Assembly: GCA_947624245.1 (NCBI GenBank)
Contig: CANQJL010000001.1
Coordinates: 1-64,000 of the forward strand
Reading direction: 5' to 3'
DNA from: an uncultured Acetatifactor sp.
GTDB lineage: Bacteria > Bacillota > Clostridia > Lachnospirales > Lachnospiraceae
Length of the DNA stretch: 64,000 nucleotides
Shown in pieces: positions 46,360 through 54,802 of the stretch (the first letter of the stretch is position 1; each line of letters opens with the position of its first letter). A program made the translations under genes and the position numbers. The notes under the pieces were generated by a model, which saw nothing but the letters and a program-made list of their open reading frames with translations, did not search any database and had not been told where the DNA came from.

Positions 46360-46944
46360 TCAAATATCTTGCTTCGGACTATACAACTCACAATCTTCCC
46401 TTAACTTTGAGAACACACACACATCCACAAAACCGATTCCCTGCCAAAACTCCCCTTGGCGAACTGTGCCCTCATATGTAAAATCATTTTTTAAAAGCAC
46501 TTTTTTAGAATTTATATTATCCTTGTGAACAGAGGCATACACTCTGTTCAATCCTATATTCAGCAATAGATAATCCGTTATACAACCCACTACAGCTGTA
46601 GCAATTCCCCGCCCTTGAAAAATCGGTGTTATAGTATAACCAATCTCCACCTGTTCTACTCTTGCATCAATGTGAAATACCTCTGTCAGCCCTACTATCT
46701 CCCCATCTCTATCAAGAACAGTAAAAGCCGCCTGTTTCTTTTGCTGCCTTTCTGCGCATAGACGCCGAAGTGCTTTTTGTACTGATAATACGGTATTTCG
46801 AGGCATTCCCGGACGATATTGATAAATGCTATTATCACTGTACATAGGAAACAAAGCATCTGCATCCTGTTCCCGAACGGATCGAAGCAATATCTCGGAT
46901 GATGCTATCTGACAATTTTCCTGAAACAGCTTCTGCAAATCCAT
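46360..46944 (-). CDS. GNAT acetyltransferase (RimJ/RimL type)
   Basis: A 194-aa N-acetyltransferase. Key features: ILLRSVREQDADALF (18-32), the acetyl-CoA pyrophosphate loop QGRGIATAV (110-118), and NINSKKVLLKNDF, the typical RimJ/L C-terminal motif. Its ribosome site AGGAG lies at the end of the adenylation gene, one base away. It may acetylate the carrier-bound amino acid or a sugar amine. Confidence 0.87.
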   Translation of the reverse strand: MDLQKLFQENCQIASSEILLRSVREQDADALFPMYSDNSIYQYRPGMPRNTVLSVQKALRRLCAERQQKKQAAFTVLDRDGEIVGLTEVFHIDARVEQVEIGYTITPIFQGRGIATAVVGCITDYLLLNIGLNRVYASVHKDNINSKKVLLKNDFTYEGTVRQGEFWQGIGFVDVCVFSKLREDCELYSPKQDI

Positions 46945-46945
46945 A

Positions 46946-48454
46946 TTAAATCTCCTGACTGTGGTTTGCTAAATAAACCCTATCAATTTTTCCATTGGCA
47001 TTCAAAGGCATTTGTTTCAAAGCAGTAAAAACTTGCGGCATCATATATTCCGGCAATTTCATCTCCAAACATTTCTGAATATTCTCCTTTGAGGCATTAC
47101 CTTCGTAATAAAGAATAATCTTACCATTACTATAAACACAGCACACTCTATTAATATTTCTGCAGCTTCCTGCTGCCGCCTCGATTTCCCCCAGCTCGAT
47201 CCGATACCCCTTGTGCTTGATCTGAAAATCTTTACGGCCTACATACTCAATCTCTCCCCGCGCATTCAGCTTGACAAGATCTCCTGTCCGATACATGATA
47301 TCACGGTAAAAAGGAGACAGCGGATTCTGAACAAAAGATTCCTTTGTCCTTTCCGGGTTATTATAATACCCCAGTGCCACCCCTGAACCACGAATACAAA
47401 GCTCGCCAACCTCTCCTGTCCCACAAGTTCTGTTCTCCTCATTCAAAATCAGAACTCCCGTGTTTACAGCTGCCCGTCCGATTGGCAGAGTCTCATCCTC
47501 TCTGAATTCCCTGTCTATAACATAATATGTGCTCGCGTATGTAGTCTCCGAGGGGCCGTAGTAATTCACATACTTTGCATTCGGCACATACTTTTTCCAC
47601 ATATTGTACTGTTTTACCGGCATAATCTCACCGCAGAACATAATCTTTTTAAGGCAGGTTACATCCACCTCCTGAAGCGCCCGCAGATTAGCCGTCAAAA
47701 TCAATGCAGACGGCACCCAGAAAATTGCATTAATATTATACTCCTTAATATATTCCAGAACGCGGATAGGAAAAGAAAACCATCCTTCAGGAATGATATG
47801 AAGTGACGCTCCATTGCGAATAGTACAATACAGATCTGGTACTGAGGCATCAAAATAAAAGGGCGCCTGATTTGCAAAGACTTCCCTGTCGGAAAAAGCC
47901 ATTTCCTGACTTGCCTCCTCCGTAAAGTCAATGACCGCACGGTGACTGATGACCACTCCCTTTGGCACCCCGGTAGACCCCGAAGTACAGATGATATACA
48001 AAGGATCCGTATCAATCCGACGCCTCTGAACCATCATTAACTTTTCTTTGTCCTCCGGTTCCTTCCACGCTTCGTCCAATATAAGAAGCCTGTCCGAATC
48101 TATAAGCTCCACAGCTTTTTCCCTGTTTGCCATATCCGTCAGGACAAAAGCCGGCTTCAAAGTCCCTATGATCAGTTTTAAGCGTTCCACCGGTGCATGG
48201 CAATCCATAGGAGAGTATATACCACCCGCATAGGTGACTCCCCAAAACGCCGGCAGTGCTACCCGCTCTTTTCCCAAAAGTACGGCCACTACATCGTTGT
48301 CCTGCAGGCCTTTCTTCAACAAAAAGGTTCCTACACACCTAGCTTTATCCGCCAGTTCGCCATATGTATCGCTTCCATTTTCATCTGTCACCGCTGTTTT
48401 ATCAAAAAACTCCGATTCACTTTTTTCCAAATAATCCAAAACCGATTTTAACAT
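46946..48454 (-). CDS. Stand-alone amino-acid adenylation enzyme (NRPS A-domain/DltA-like)
   Basis: A 502-aa ANL-superfamily enzyme that activates a carboxylic acid as the AMP ester and loads it onto a carrier thiol. Core motifs: TSGSTGVPKG (157-166), FDAS (201-204), NYYGPSETT (297-305), YRTGDL (388-393), GRKDFQIKHKGYRIELGEIE (406-425) and the C-terminal NANGKID lysine. Asp202 matches the residue that binds the alpha-amino group in amino-acid-activating domains, so an amino acid substrate is likely. The specificity pocket cannot be decoded with confidence. There are no condensation or carrier domains in the protein; the carrier is encoded separately two genes on. Confidence 0.9.
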   Translation of the reverse strand: MLKSVLDYLEKSESEFFDKTAVTDENGSDTYGELADKARCVGTFLLKKGLQDNDVVAVLLGKERVALPAFWGVTYAGGIYSPMDCHAPVERLKLIIGTLKPAFVLTDMANREKAVELIDSDRLLILDEAWKEPEDKEKLMMVQRRRIDTDPLYIICTSGSTGVPKGVVISHRAVIDFTEEASQEMAFSDREVFANQAPFYFDASVPDLYCTIRNGASLHIIPEGWFSFPIRVLEYIKEYNINAIFWVPSALILTANLRALQEVDVTCLKKIMFCGEIMPVKQYNMWKKYVPNAKYVNYYGPSETTYASTYYVIDREFREDETLPIGRAAVNTGVLILNEENRTCGTGEVGELCIRGSGVALGYYNNPERTKESFVQNPLSPFYRDIMYRTGDLVKLNARGEIEYVGRKDFQIKHKGYRIELGEIEAAAGSCRNINRVCCVYSNGKIILYYEGNASKENIQKCLEMKLPEYMMPQVFTALKQMPLNANGKIDRVYLANHSQEI

Positions 48455-48479
48455 AAACCACCCTAAATAAATCGCAAAT

Positions 48480-49760
48480 CTATGTGTCCACTATTTCAAA
48501 AAGTCCTGCTTCACACAGTTTTTTCACATTTGGGATCAACTCCGCCACCGGCACGCCTATACGGCTGCTGATGTCAATTAAATCCCCTTTCCCATCCGCA
48601 TAAGCAATTAGATTTGTCAACTTTTTTACTTCATGATAAATACCCTTCCGGCTCTCCTTAGGATATAGCCCTCGCTTACCAAGCTGAGGTTCGCAAAGAC
48701 AAGTGACCCGATAAAACCGATTATATTCCAGCGCCATGATCACATCCTTCATCACATCATAAGAACCTTGAAACCCTGCCGGAGAAATGAAATCCATATT
48801 ATCTGCTGAAGTATGATATTCCGGATATTCCGCATATTTCGAACGGCAGAAATCACACACCGGAAGATCCACACTGGGGGCATTGTACTGTCTTTCATCG
48901 GAACCACGTTCCAGAAAACTGTAAGTTATATATTCGGGATGAGAAAAACCCAACACATTTTGCAGCACACGATCCGTCAATGTATTTCCATATCGGGTTT
49001 CCAAATAAGAATAAGCCCTATCATCCCCCACACAAGTCAGCACAAATCCGGCTATCATGCGCTCTTTCATTTGTTCCAAATTTCTACTCAAATAAGCGAT
49101 AGAGCCAATGGTTTCCGGAACGATCACAATGCGGTAGGACAGTCTTCTATCCAAACTTTTAAGCCACTTAACCAGCCAAGTAACTAAAACCGGACCCGAA
49201 ACCTCATTGTTTGCCATGGACGGATGGCAGATATAAGTTGAGAGAAGAACTTCTTTTTCAGAAGAACCCGGAAGCAACAGCTCTCCATAATTCATTACAC
49301 CGTCAAAATGCCTGCTGTCAATATACATATGGTATGTTCCCTGAAGCAATGAATCCCTTTGCTGTTTTGACATACAAAACGCATAGGCCGGCGAATAATA
49401 CGATGTAACATAAGGAATGACTTCCGGTTGATTTTCCTCGACTTTGATATGCTCAAGCAATTCTTCCAGACTGACGTACTTGTCAACAGACGTTGAATAT
49501 CCCATAACAGACAAGTTATTTACATGATAATCTACAATCCGGCGGCCCTGTTCGTCTTCAATGTAACCATCTCTAATCTCCCATTCCTTTGGAACAGTCC
49601 AATCAAACACCCTAGTGCCGCTTGGAATCTCTTGAATCCGCAGATCAGGAATCTGTTGCTGTATTAGTTTCAGACTCTGCCTCACGCCCTCCCCTGTCAG
49701 GCTTCTGTCCAACGGAAACAACTTTTTAGCAAACTGATACATTTCTTGTCCTGCGTCCAT
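48480..49760 (-). CDS. DUF4910 aminopeptidase-like protein
   Basis: A 426-aa protein of the DUF4910 group, an M28-like metallopeptidase fold found in polysaccharide and natural-product clusters. Likely zinc and catalytic residues: His179 in STYICHPSMANNE, Glu216 in VPETIGS, Asp246/247 in CVGDD and His316 in EYHTSAD. The last 60 residues look like a small winged helix (DLIDISSRIGVPVAELI). It is the first gene after a strong promoter. In this context it may trim or proof-read an aminoacyl group. Function is inferred from fold and neighbours only. Confidence 0.8.
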   Translation of the reverse strand: MDAGQEMYQFAKKLFPLDRSLTGEGVRQSLKLIQQQIPDLRIQEIPSGTRVFDWTVPKEWEIRDGYIEDEQGRRIVDYHVNNLSVMGYSTSVDKYVSLEELLEHIKVEENQPEVIPYVTSYYSPAYAFCMSKQQRDSLLQGTYHMYIDSRHFDGVMNYGELLLPGSSEKEVLLSTYICHPSMANNEVSGPVLVTWLVKWLKSLDRRLSYRIVIVPETIGSIAYLSRNLEQMKERMIAGFVLTCVGDDRAYSYLETRYGNTLTDRVLQNVLGFSHPEYITYSFLERGSDERQYNAPSVDLPVCDFCRSKYAEYPEYHTSADNMDFISPAGFQGSYDVMKDVIMALEYNRFYRVTCLCEPQLGKRGLYPKESRKGIYHEVKKLTNLIAYADGKGDLIDISSRIGVPVAELIPNVKKLCEAGLFEIVDT

Positions 49761-49797
49761 AAAACACCACCTAAAAATTCCCCTAAAATTCTATTTT

Positions 49798-49825
49798 ATT
49801 GTACCACATTCATCATTTTCGTCAA
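49798..49825 (-). promoter_or_regulatory. sigma-A promoter of the adenylation cassette
   Basis: Minus strand TTGACG (49820-49825), a 16-nt spacer and TACAAT (49798-49803), about 40 nt before the DUF4910 start. It shows the six genes form one operon. Confidence 0.8.
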
Positions 49826-49854
49826 TCCCTTAATCCTAGGATTTATCCTTTTCT

Positions 49855-49888
49855 ATAAACGAATTTCTTCATAATTTCTTAAAATTTT
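49855..49888. repeat. 34-bp direct repeat, right copy
   Basis: Identical over 34 bases to 44062-44095 and in the same orientation; it lies in the divergent gap between the DUF4910 gene and the SGNH-like gene. Confidence 0.85.
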
Positions 49889-50000
49889 TTAATTGTGCTT
49901 AATAATGTGGACTTTGCCGTCCCATAATAGTAAAATGATAGACATGGCAGCAGCCGACAGCCGCTCTTGCAAAGGCAAGCCGGCGGAATGTGAGGACATC

Positions 50001-51086
50001 ATGAAAAAAAACCTTGGTTCAAAAGATCCCGATACGGATCTTCTTCTCAATCATACACCCGACAGAACAGCAGCGGAACCGGAAATTGATGGAAAGAAAA
50101 AAGGTCTTCGGGTTAATATGCACTTTGTGCTGTTGGGTGCGGTCGTATTGTTTATAGCCATTATCGCGTACAGACTCCTGCACTTCGGCAATTTTGTCAG
50201 CCAGGAGGATATCTTCAGCGACGGACAGGGCATCTACGAAGCCGAGACCTTCGATGAGATTGCTCCTCTGATGGACGGTGATCAACACCCGATTCCCTTG
50301 GATTACAGCGACGGTCTTACGATCCTTGCGTTCGGCAACGCCCCCCTTGCCGATGACAGGGATTCCGAGAATGGCCTGGCCAATATAATCGCACGGCAGA
50401 CCGGCGCAAACGTGATCAACTGCGCCGTCAGCAACAGCTGCCTGGCTGCGCAGCACTTCACCTTCGATGCCGGTGTCGCACCCATGGATGCTTATACCTT
50501 TTACTGGATGTGCCTTTTGGCGTCGGGCTTCGAGATAGACCAACACTTTTCAAACGCCGCTGCCGTTCTGGGCGAAGACCTTCCTCCGGATGCCGAGGAA
50601 GCCTACAACAATCTCAAAAATGTGGACATGGATACGGTGGACGCCATTCTGATCATGTATGACGCCAGCGACTACCTGAGGGGAAATTCCACATATGACC
50701 CGCAGAACCTCACAAATATCCGTTGTTTTGCGGGCAATATGGCTGCCGGCATCGAACTGATTCAGAAAACCTATCCCCACATCCGTATCATCATCATGTC
50801 TCCCACCTACGCCTATGCAGTGGACGACAACGGAAAATACATCAGCAGCGAAAAGAAGTCATACGGCGGGGGCTTCCTGTCCGATTATCACGCCGGACAA
50901 TATATGACCGCACTCTCCCAGAACGTCACATTTGTGGATAATCTGTTCGGCACCTTCACAGAGGAAAATGCAGAGGAATATCTGACCGACAACCTGCATC
51001 TGAACGAAAAGGGACGTCAGGCCGTGGCCGACCGTTTTACGTACGCACTGACCTACTATAACAACCTGGCCCTGCCGGAGCAATAA
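50001..51086 (+). CDS. Membrane-anchored SGNH-hydrolase-like protein with altered active site
   Basis: A 361-aa protein with one membrane segment (about 39-60) and an outside SGNH-like domain. Where active enzymes have GDS, this one has Gly112-Asn113-Ala114 (LAFGNAPLADD); the block IV-type DNLHLNEKGRQA with Asp and His is kept. So the fold fits SGNH/GDSL but the nucleophilic serine is missing. It could bind glycan without cutting it, or use another residue. The ATG at 50001 follows GAGGACATC; longer frames to 49893 lack a ribosome site. A weak promoter (TGGACT, 17 nt, TAAAAT at 49931-49936) precedes it. It is the only plus-strand gene in the 47-kb locus. Confidence 0.75.
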   Translation: MKKNLGSKDPDTDLLLNHTPDRTAAEPEIDGKKKGLRVNMHFVLLGAVVLFIAIIAYRLLHFGNFVSQEDIFSDGQGIYEAETFDEIAPLMDGDQHPIPLDYSDGLTILAFGNAPLADDRDSENGLANIIARQTGANVINCAVSNSCLAAQHFTFDAGVAPMDAYTFYWMCLLASGFEIDQHFSNAAAVLGEDLPPDAEEAYNNLKNVDMDTVDAILIMYDASDYLRGNSTYDPQNLTNIRCFAGNMAAGIELIQKTYPHIRIIIMSPTYAYAVDDNGKYISSEKKSYGGGFLSDYHAGQYMTALSQNVTFVDNLFGTFTEENAEEYLTDNLHLNEKGRQAVADRFTYALTYYNNLALPEQ

Positions 51087-51119
51087 AACAGCCGATACCG
51101 CACCGGTATCGGCTGTTTT
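51085..51119. terminator. Bidirectional terminator between convergent genes
   Basis: A perfect 16-bp stem (AAAACAGCCGATACCG with its complement) around a CAC loop, with ATTTTT beyond on the plus strand and A/T-rich sequence on the other side. It ends both the SGNH-like gene and the minus-strand operon that arrives from the right. Confidence 0.92.
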
Positions 51120-51900
51120 ATTTTTCCTCGTATCCTTCCGGAATGACCAGTTCGACAGCGGTATCCCTCCAGACGTCATATCCTTCCTTGCTGTAGAACA
51201 ATTCCCAACCGTATTCCTCCGGTTCTCCTATGATAACACTGTCCTGTCTAAGCACTATGAAGTGGCACAGTCTCTCTCTGGTCAACGGCACCAGTTGTTC
51301 CAGGTCTATTTCTTCGGCCTTCATCAAATCGTAAATCTCATCGTAACCGCCCATAAGCACCTGCCGTCCGTAAGGCATACACACAAGAGTCGAATACTGC
51401 CGTACATACAGAATCAGTTCCGGCGGAAATGCCGCCATCACCTCCCTGCCGGGCACTTCTATAGCATCGCAGATATCCACCACACTGCTTGGCACATGGT
51501 ATATATTTTCCGCACGACTATACAGAGGGTTACTGTACACAAGCTTACCGGAGACACCTATCAGGCACAGGCAGAGTACCGCAGCAAACACGGCTTTCTT
51601 CCCCTTCAGGCGGCTCACCACCAGCACCGTCGCATAGGCAATTACCACAGTGATCGGCAGCAGCCAGCAGACACGGAAATAAGTCGCTTTATCCGCCATC
51701 TTGTCAAAGAACTCTGCAAACAGCGGATTGAAAAAAAACAGCAGGACAATCACAGGAGTGTACAGAAATAATATGCGGCGGTTCTTACGGCCTTCCGCAA
51801 GAAAGAGAAAGAGCAGCGCCGCAAGGAACCATATCGTGATCAGCCCCGTGCCCATATATTTTTGAAATGTAGTGATAATCTGATTCATAAGTTGATTCAT
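51118..51900 (-). CDS. Membrane protein, possibly the C-terminal half of a split gene
   Basis: A 260-aa protein: three or four membrane segments (about 15-34, 41-60, 74-95 and 102-118), then a soluble outward domain of about 130 residues rich in aromatic residues. It lies in the same frame as the upstream 357-aa ORF, separated by one TAA and four codons. AAGGGG stands 8 nt before the ATG, so it could also be translated alone. Together the two would give about 622 residues, like the neighbouring GT-C proteins (603-605 aa) with membrane part first and soluble part last. Confidence 0.6.
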   Translation of the reverse strand: MNQLMNQIITTFQKYMGTGLITIWFLAALLFLFLAEGRKNRRILFLYTPVIVLLFFFNPLFAEFFDKMADKATYFRVCWLLPITVVIAYATVLVVSRLKGKKAVFAAVLCLCLIGVSGKLVYSNPLYSRAENIYHVPSSVVDICDAIEVPGREVMAAFPPELILYVRQYSTLVCMPYGRQVLMGGYDEIYDLMKAEEIDLEQLVPLTRERLCHFIVLRQDSVIIGEPEEYGWELFYSKEGYDVWRDTAVELVIPEGYEEK

Positions 51901-51912
51901 AAATTTATCCCC

Positions 51913-52986
51913 TTACAACAGATAATACAATAATATTGTACCCGCAGGCACGATACAGCAGCCGAGCAGCGGCAGCAGAAACCGCCATCTTCGATAACAG
52001 ACTGCTGTACACAGACCCACGATTCCCGCCAACATACCGACCAAAAAAGCCGCCTGAGTACTGCACAGGCAGCCCGCAGTCATAGTCGATGCCGTCAGCA
52101 GCCAGAGGCAGATGCCGATTTTTTCACTGGCCTGCACTTTGTCTAAAATTGTCAGAAACAGCCACAGCAAGAAAGGGAGAACAATATTGGCCAACACCGC
52201 TTTCCCCTGTGCCGTTCTCACCAACAGAAAATTTTCCGGCGTGTACAGGGAATACCCTCCGAACAAAATCAGGACCTCAACCGTCAGCAAAAAGAGCGCC
52301 TGCTTTCTCCCGTCATTGACGAACATGCGTCTTCCGATGAGATAATATATTCCGCAGCTCATTGCAATCAGCGTCACAGGAAGCGCCACATGCGCCACAG
52401 TCACGGCCGGCATTCCCGAAAGCTTTGAAAGGTAAGCCACCCAGACCGGAAACGGCGCCATTCCATGGCGCATATCTACCTCGGTACTTCCGCCGGTATA
52501 CGGAAGCACCCTATACATGGTATCCGACTGCTTCGTGACGTTGGCCACCGCTATGTAATAGGCATCGTCTCCCTCTTCATATGCAAGGATACATGCCAGA
52601 AAAAGCTGCAGCGCTAAGAGCGCAAGAATCCCAAGCCAGAGAACCGCCGTGGCCCTGTCCCTTCCACCGCCGGTATTTTCGAGAGAACCCCGAGCGATTT
52701 TCCCCTTCCTTCCGTGCGCAACGACAACCGCCGCCGTCAACAGGAGCAAGGCCGCCGTATATACGTTAAACAACAGCACTACGCTACCGAACCGTTTTCC
52801 CGTCAGAACAAACGGAACACATAGAAGTTGAAAGCCGGCCCAGAGAATGAGTTGCCCGCCCACCCATCGAAAGATCAGACCGGCAGGTCCGCGCTTCTCA
52901 CCCGCACCCGCGTATACCGGCAGGCTTCCTATCACGACGGGAACCGCCAAAAGTATAATGGCCAAAACCAATATCTGTACCGCCAA
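51913..52986 (-). CDS. Polytopic membrane protein (DUF6077-like), possible N-terminal half of a split gene
   Basis: A 357-aa protein with about nine membrane segments and the outward loop EEGDDAYYIAVANVTKQSDTM (about 133-153), typical of the uncharacterised DUF6077 group; that name is a tentative match. The acidic DDAYY loop recalls GT-C transferases. It starts with TTG at 52986, 4 bp after the preceding gene. It stops at TAA 51913-51915 in mid-architecture, ending in a membrane helix, while the next ORF continues in the same frame. Confidence 0.65.
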   Translation of the reverse strand: MAVQILVLAIILLAVPVVIGSLPVYAGAGEKRGPAGLIFRWVGGQLILWAGFQLLCVPFVLTGKRFGSVVLLFNVYTAALLLLTAAVVVAHGRKGKIARGSLENTGGGRDRATAVLWLGILALLALQLFLACILAYEEGDDAYYIAVANVTKQSDTMYRVLPYTGGSTEVDMRHGMAPFPVWVAYLSKLSGMPAVTVAHVALPVTLIAMSCGIYYLIGRRMFVNDGRKQALFLLTVEVLILFGGYSLYTPENFLLVRTAQGKAVLANIVLPFLLWLFLTILDKVQASEKIGICLWLLTASTMTAGCLCSTQAAFLVGMLAGIVGLCTAVCYRRWRFLLPLLGCCIVPAGTILLYYLL

Positions 52987-52990
52987 GTCT

Positions 52991-54802
52991 CTATCCGTCC
53001 TTTCTCATCAAGATCAGCACATCCTTGTGAGCATCGAAATCATATCGCCCGCCGCTGTCCGCAGCAAACCCGTACTGCCGGTTCATAATATCCAATATCT
53101 GCTGCAGATCCTTTTGGCACCCCGGTTTGACCAGGACAGCCACCTTATCCAGCTCCCCTATGCTCTCACGATCCTGCCTTGCGGCAAGCTGTTCGCAGGT
53201 CAGAAGCAGCGTACTCTTATAATGCGTAAATTCCGGCAGATTCTCGTAATATCCCACGCCGTCGTAAATACAGATACAGCAATAGTCTGCATTCTCCTCC
53301 GCCACCTGCTCCTGCAGCGCATATCCCCGATAGAGATAACTTCCGTCATACATGCACAGCCCCACTGTCTGGCATATCACTGCCGCCGCGCAGGCCGCCG
53401 GAACAAAGAATCTCGCCCGTTTACCGGACAGCCGCCGGGAAATTACGGACAAAAGCCCAAACAGCGCTAGGGTTCCCGTCAGCGACACAAAGGGAAAGAT
53501 CGGCATCACATACCTGTCCACCAGATAGGGCGACATTCTGGCCGCCAGAAGATAATACCCCGCAGGCGGCAGTACCAGCAGCCACACCATGGCGGTTGTG
53601 TCAGGTGCGGGCCGCTCTTTTCTTTCCTTTTTCCCAAGCCGCAGTCGCAGCGCCCACACTGCCGGTATCAGCAGAAACACCCAGAACAGAGGAGAAAAGG
53701 TCCTGCTGCCCAATATTTTTAAGAACTCCCACAATCTGGTTCCATATCCGAAGAACCCAGCGGATAAGTTGCCCAGTGCCTCCACGCCCCGCTCACTGGA
53801 GAAGACGTCGGAGACGGCGAAAGGAAACAGCAGCACACCCGCCACAGCCGAAATCACCATGGAGCGGACAAAACACCACAATTCACGCATCCGCCGCCGT
53901 CTCAGAAGAAGTACCGCCGTCACCGCCGCCAGACACATGCAATAGAACAAGAAAAAATACTGGGTCCAGAATCCCAGAAGCGTCACCAGAATCAAAGGAA
54001 AGTTGCGCCGATGGAACTGCCGGCTTTCCCATTTGTCCGCCACCAGATAAAAATACGCCACACACCACAGCGTCAGTATGCCGTACATCCGAATGAGAAG
54101 GACAGTGGCCACCGCCCCTGCGGACATTCCGTACAGTAGGGCGCAGACGATTCCCACAGCCCTCTGATGCTCCTCCATGCCGAAACACACCGCCAGACGT
54201 CTCCCCAGCTTCATCAGCAGAATCATCACCCCTGCGGCGGCGGCCAAATTGATCAGGCACCCCTTCCATGCCCTGACTCCCCCCCGAAACACGGAGGAGA
54301 CCGTGTGGAGCAGCATAAAGTGCAGCGGCGGATGGTTGTCGTCCTTTACGTTAAAGTAGACGGACAGATAGTTAAAGGCATCATCGCTGTCTACCTGAAT
54401 GTAATCCGCGAACTGCTCCCTCGTGATCCATACAGGCTCCTCATACACCTGCGCTTTGTAGGATAATAATTTGCTGTTTCCTCTGTTTTGCAGCACATCC
54501 CGCACCGTTTCCGCCAGATTATCGAGCGTCTCTGCGAGATTTTCCCCCTCGATCTCGTTATGCACGAACCGCGCCAGCCTTCCCTCCGGCTGCGTGGGAA
54601 CGATCCAAGGATTGAACTCTGCATTGGCCAGTTCAAAACTCAGAAGCTCATCCATATGGTAGCCCTGCTTCATGGACACAAAAAGGCAAAGCACCGCCAG
54701 ACATATCAGCACCGCCGCCGTCTCATATTTCTTTTCCTTCCCTGAACGGATCCCGCCAAGCTTCCGGCGGCATCCTTCGACGATTTTATTCAACAGCCTC
54801 AC
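52991..54802 (-). CDS. GT-C (GT39/PMT-like) membrane glycosyltransferase
   Basis: A 603-aa protein with about ten membrane segments. The first outward loop starts GYHMDELLSFELAN; the Asp-Glu pair is the catalytic-type site of lipid-phosphate-sugar-dependent GT-C enzymes (PMT/ArnT kind). A second hallmark is DDNHPPLHFMLLHT (about 153-166). The soluble C-terminal domain (about 480-603) ends in VLILMRKDG. The GTG start overlaps the stop of the upstream gene by four bases (GTGA). It should add a sugar from a polyprenyl phosphate donor to the glycan outside the membrane. Confidence 0.82.
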   Translation of the reverse strand: MRLLNKIVEGCRRKLGGIRSGKEKKYETAAVLICLAVLCLFVSMKQGYHMDELLSFELANAEFNPWIVPTQPEGRLARFVHNEIEGENLAETLDNLAETVRDVLQNRGNSKLLSYKAQVYEEPVWITREQFADYIQVDSDDAFNYLSVYFNVKDDNHPPLHFMLLHTVSSVFRGGVRAWKGCLINLAAAAGVMILLMKLGRRLAVCFGMEEHQRAVGIVCALLYGMSAGAVATVLLIRMYGILTLWCVAYFYLVADKWESRQFHRRNFPLILVTLLGFWTQYFFLFYCMCLAAVTAVLLLRRRRMRELWCFVRSMVISAVAGVLLFPFAVSDVFSSERGVEALGNLSAGFFGYGTRLWEFLKILGSRTFSPLFWVFLLIPAVWALRLRLGKKERKERPAPDTTAMVWLLVLPPAGYYLLAARMSPYLVDRYVMPIFPFVSLTGTLALFGLLSVISRRLSGKRARFFVPAACAAAVICQTVGLCMYDGSYLYRGYALQEQVAEENADYCCICIYDGVGYYENLPEFTHYKSTLLLTCEQLAARQDRESIGELDKVAVLVKPGCQKDLQQILDIMNRQYGFAADSGGRYDFDAHKDVLILMRKDG

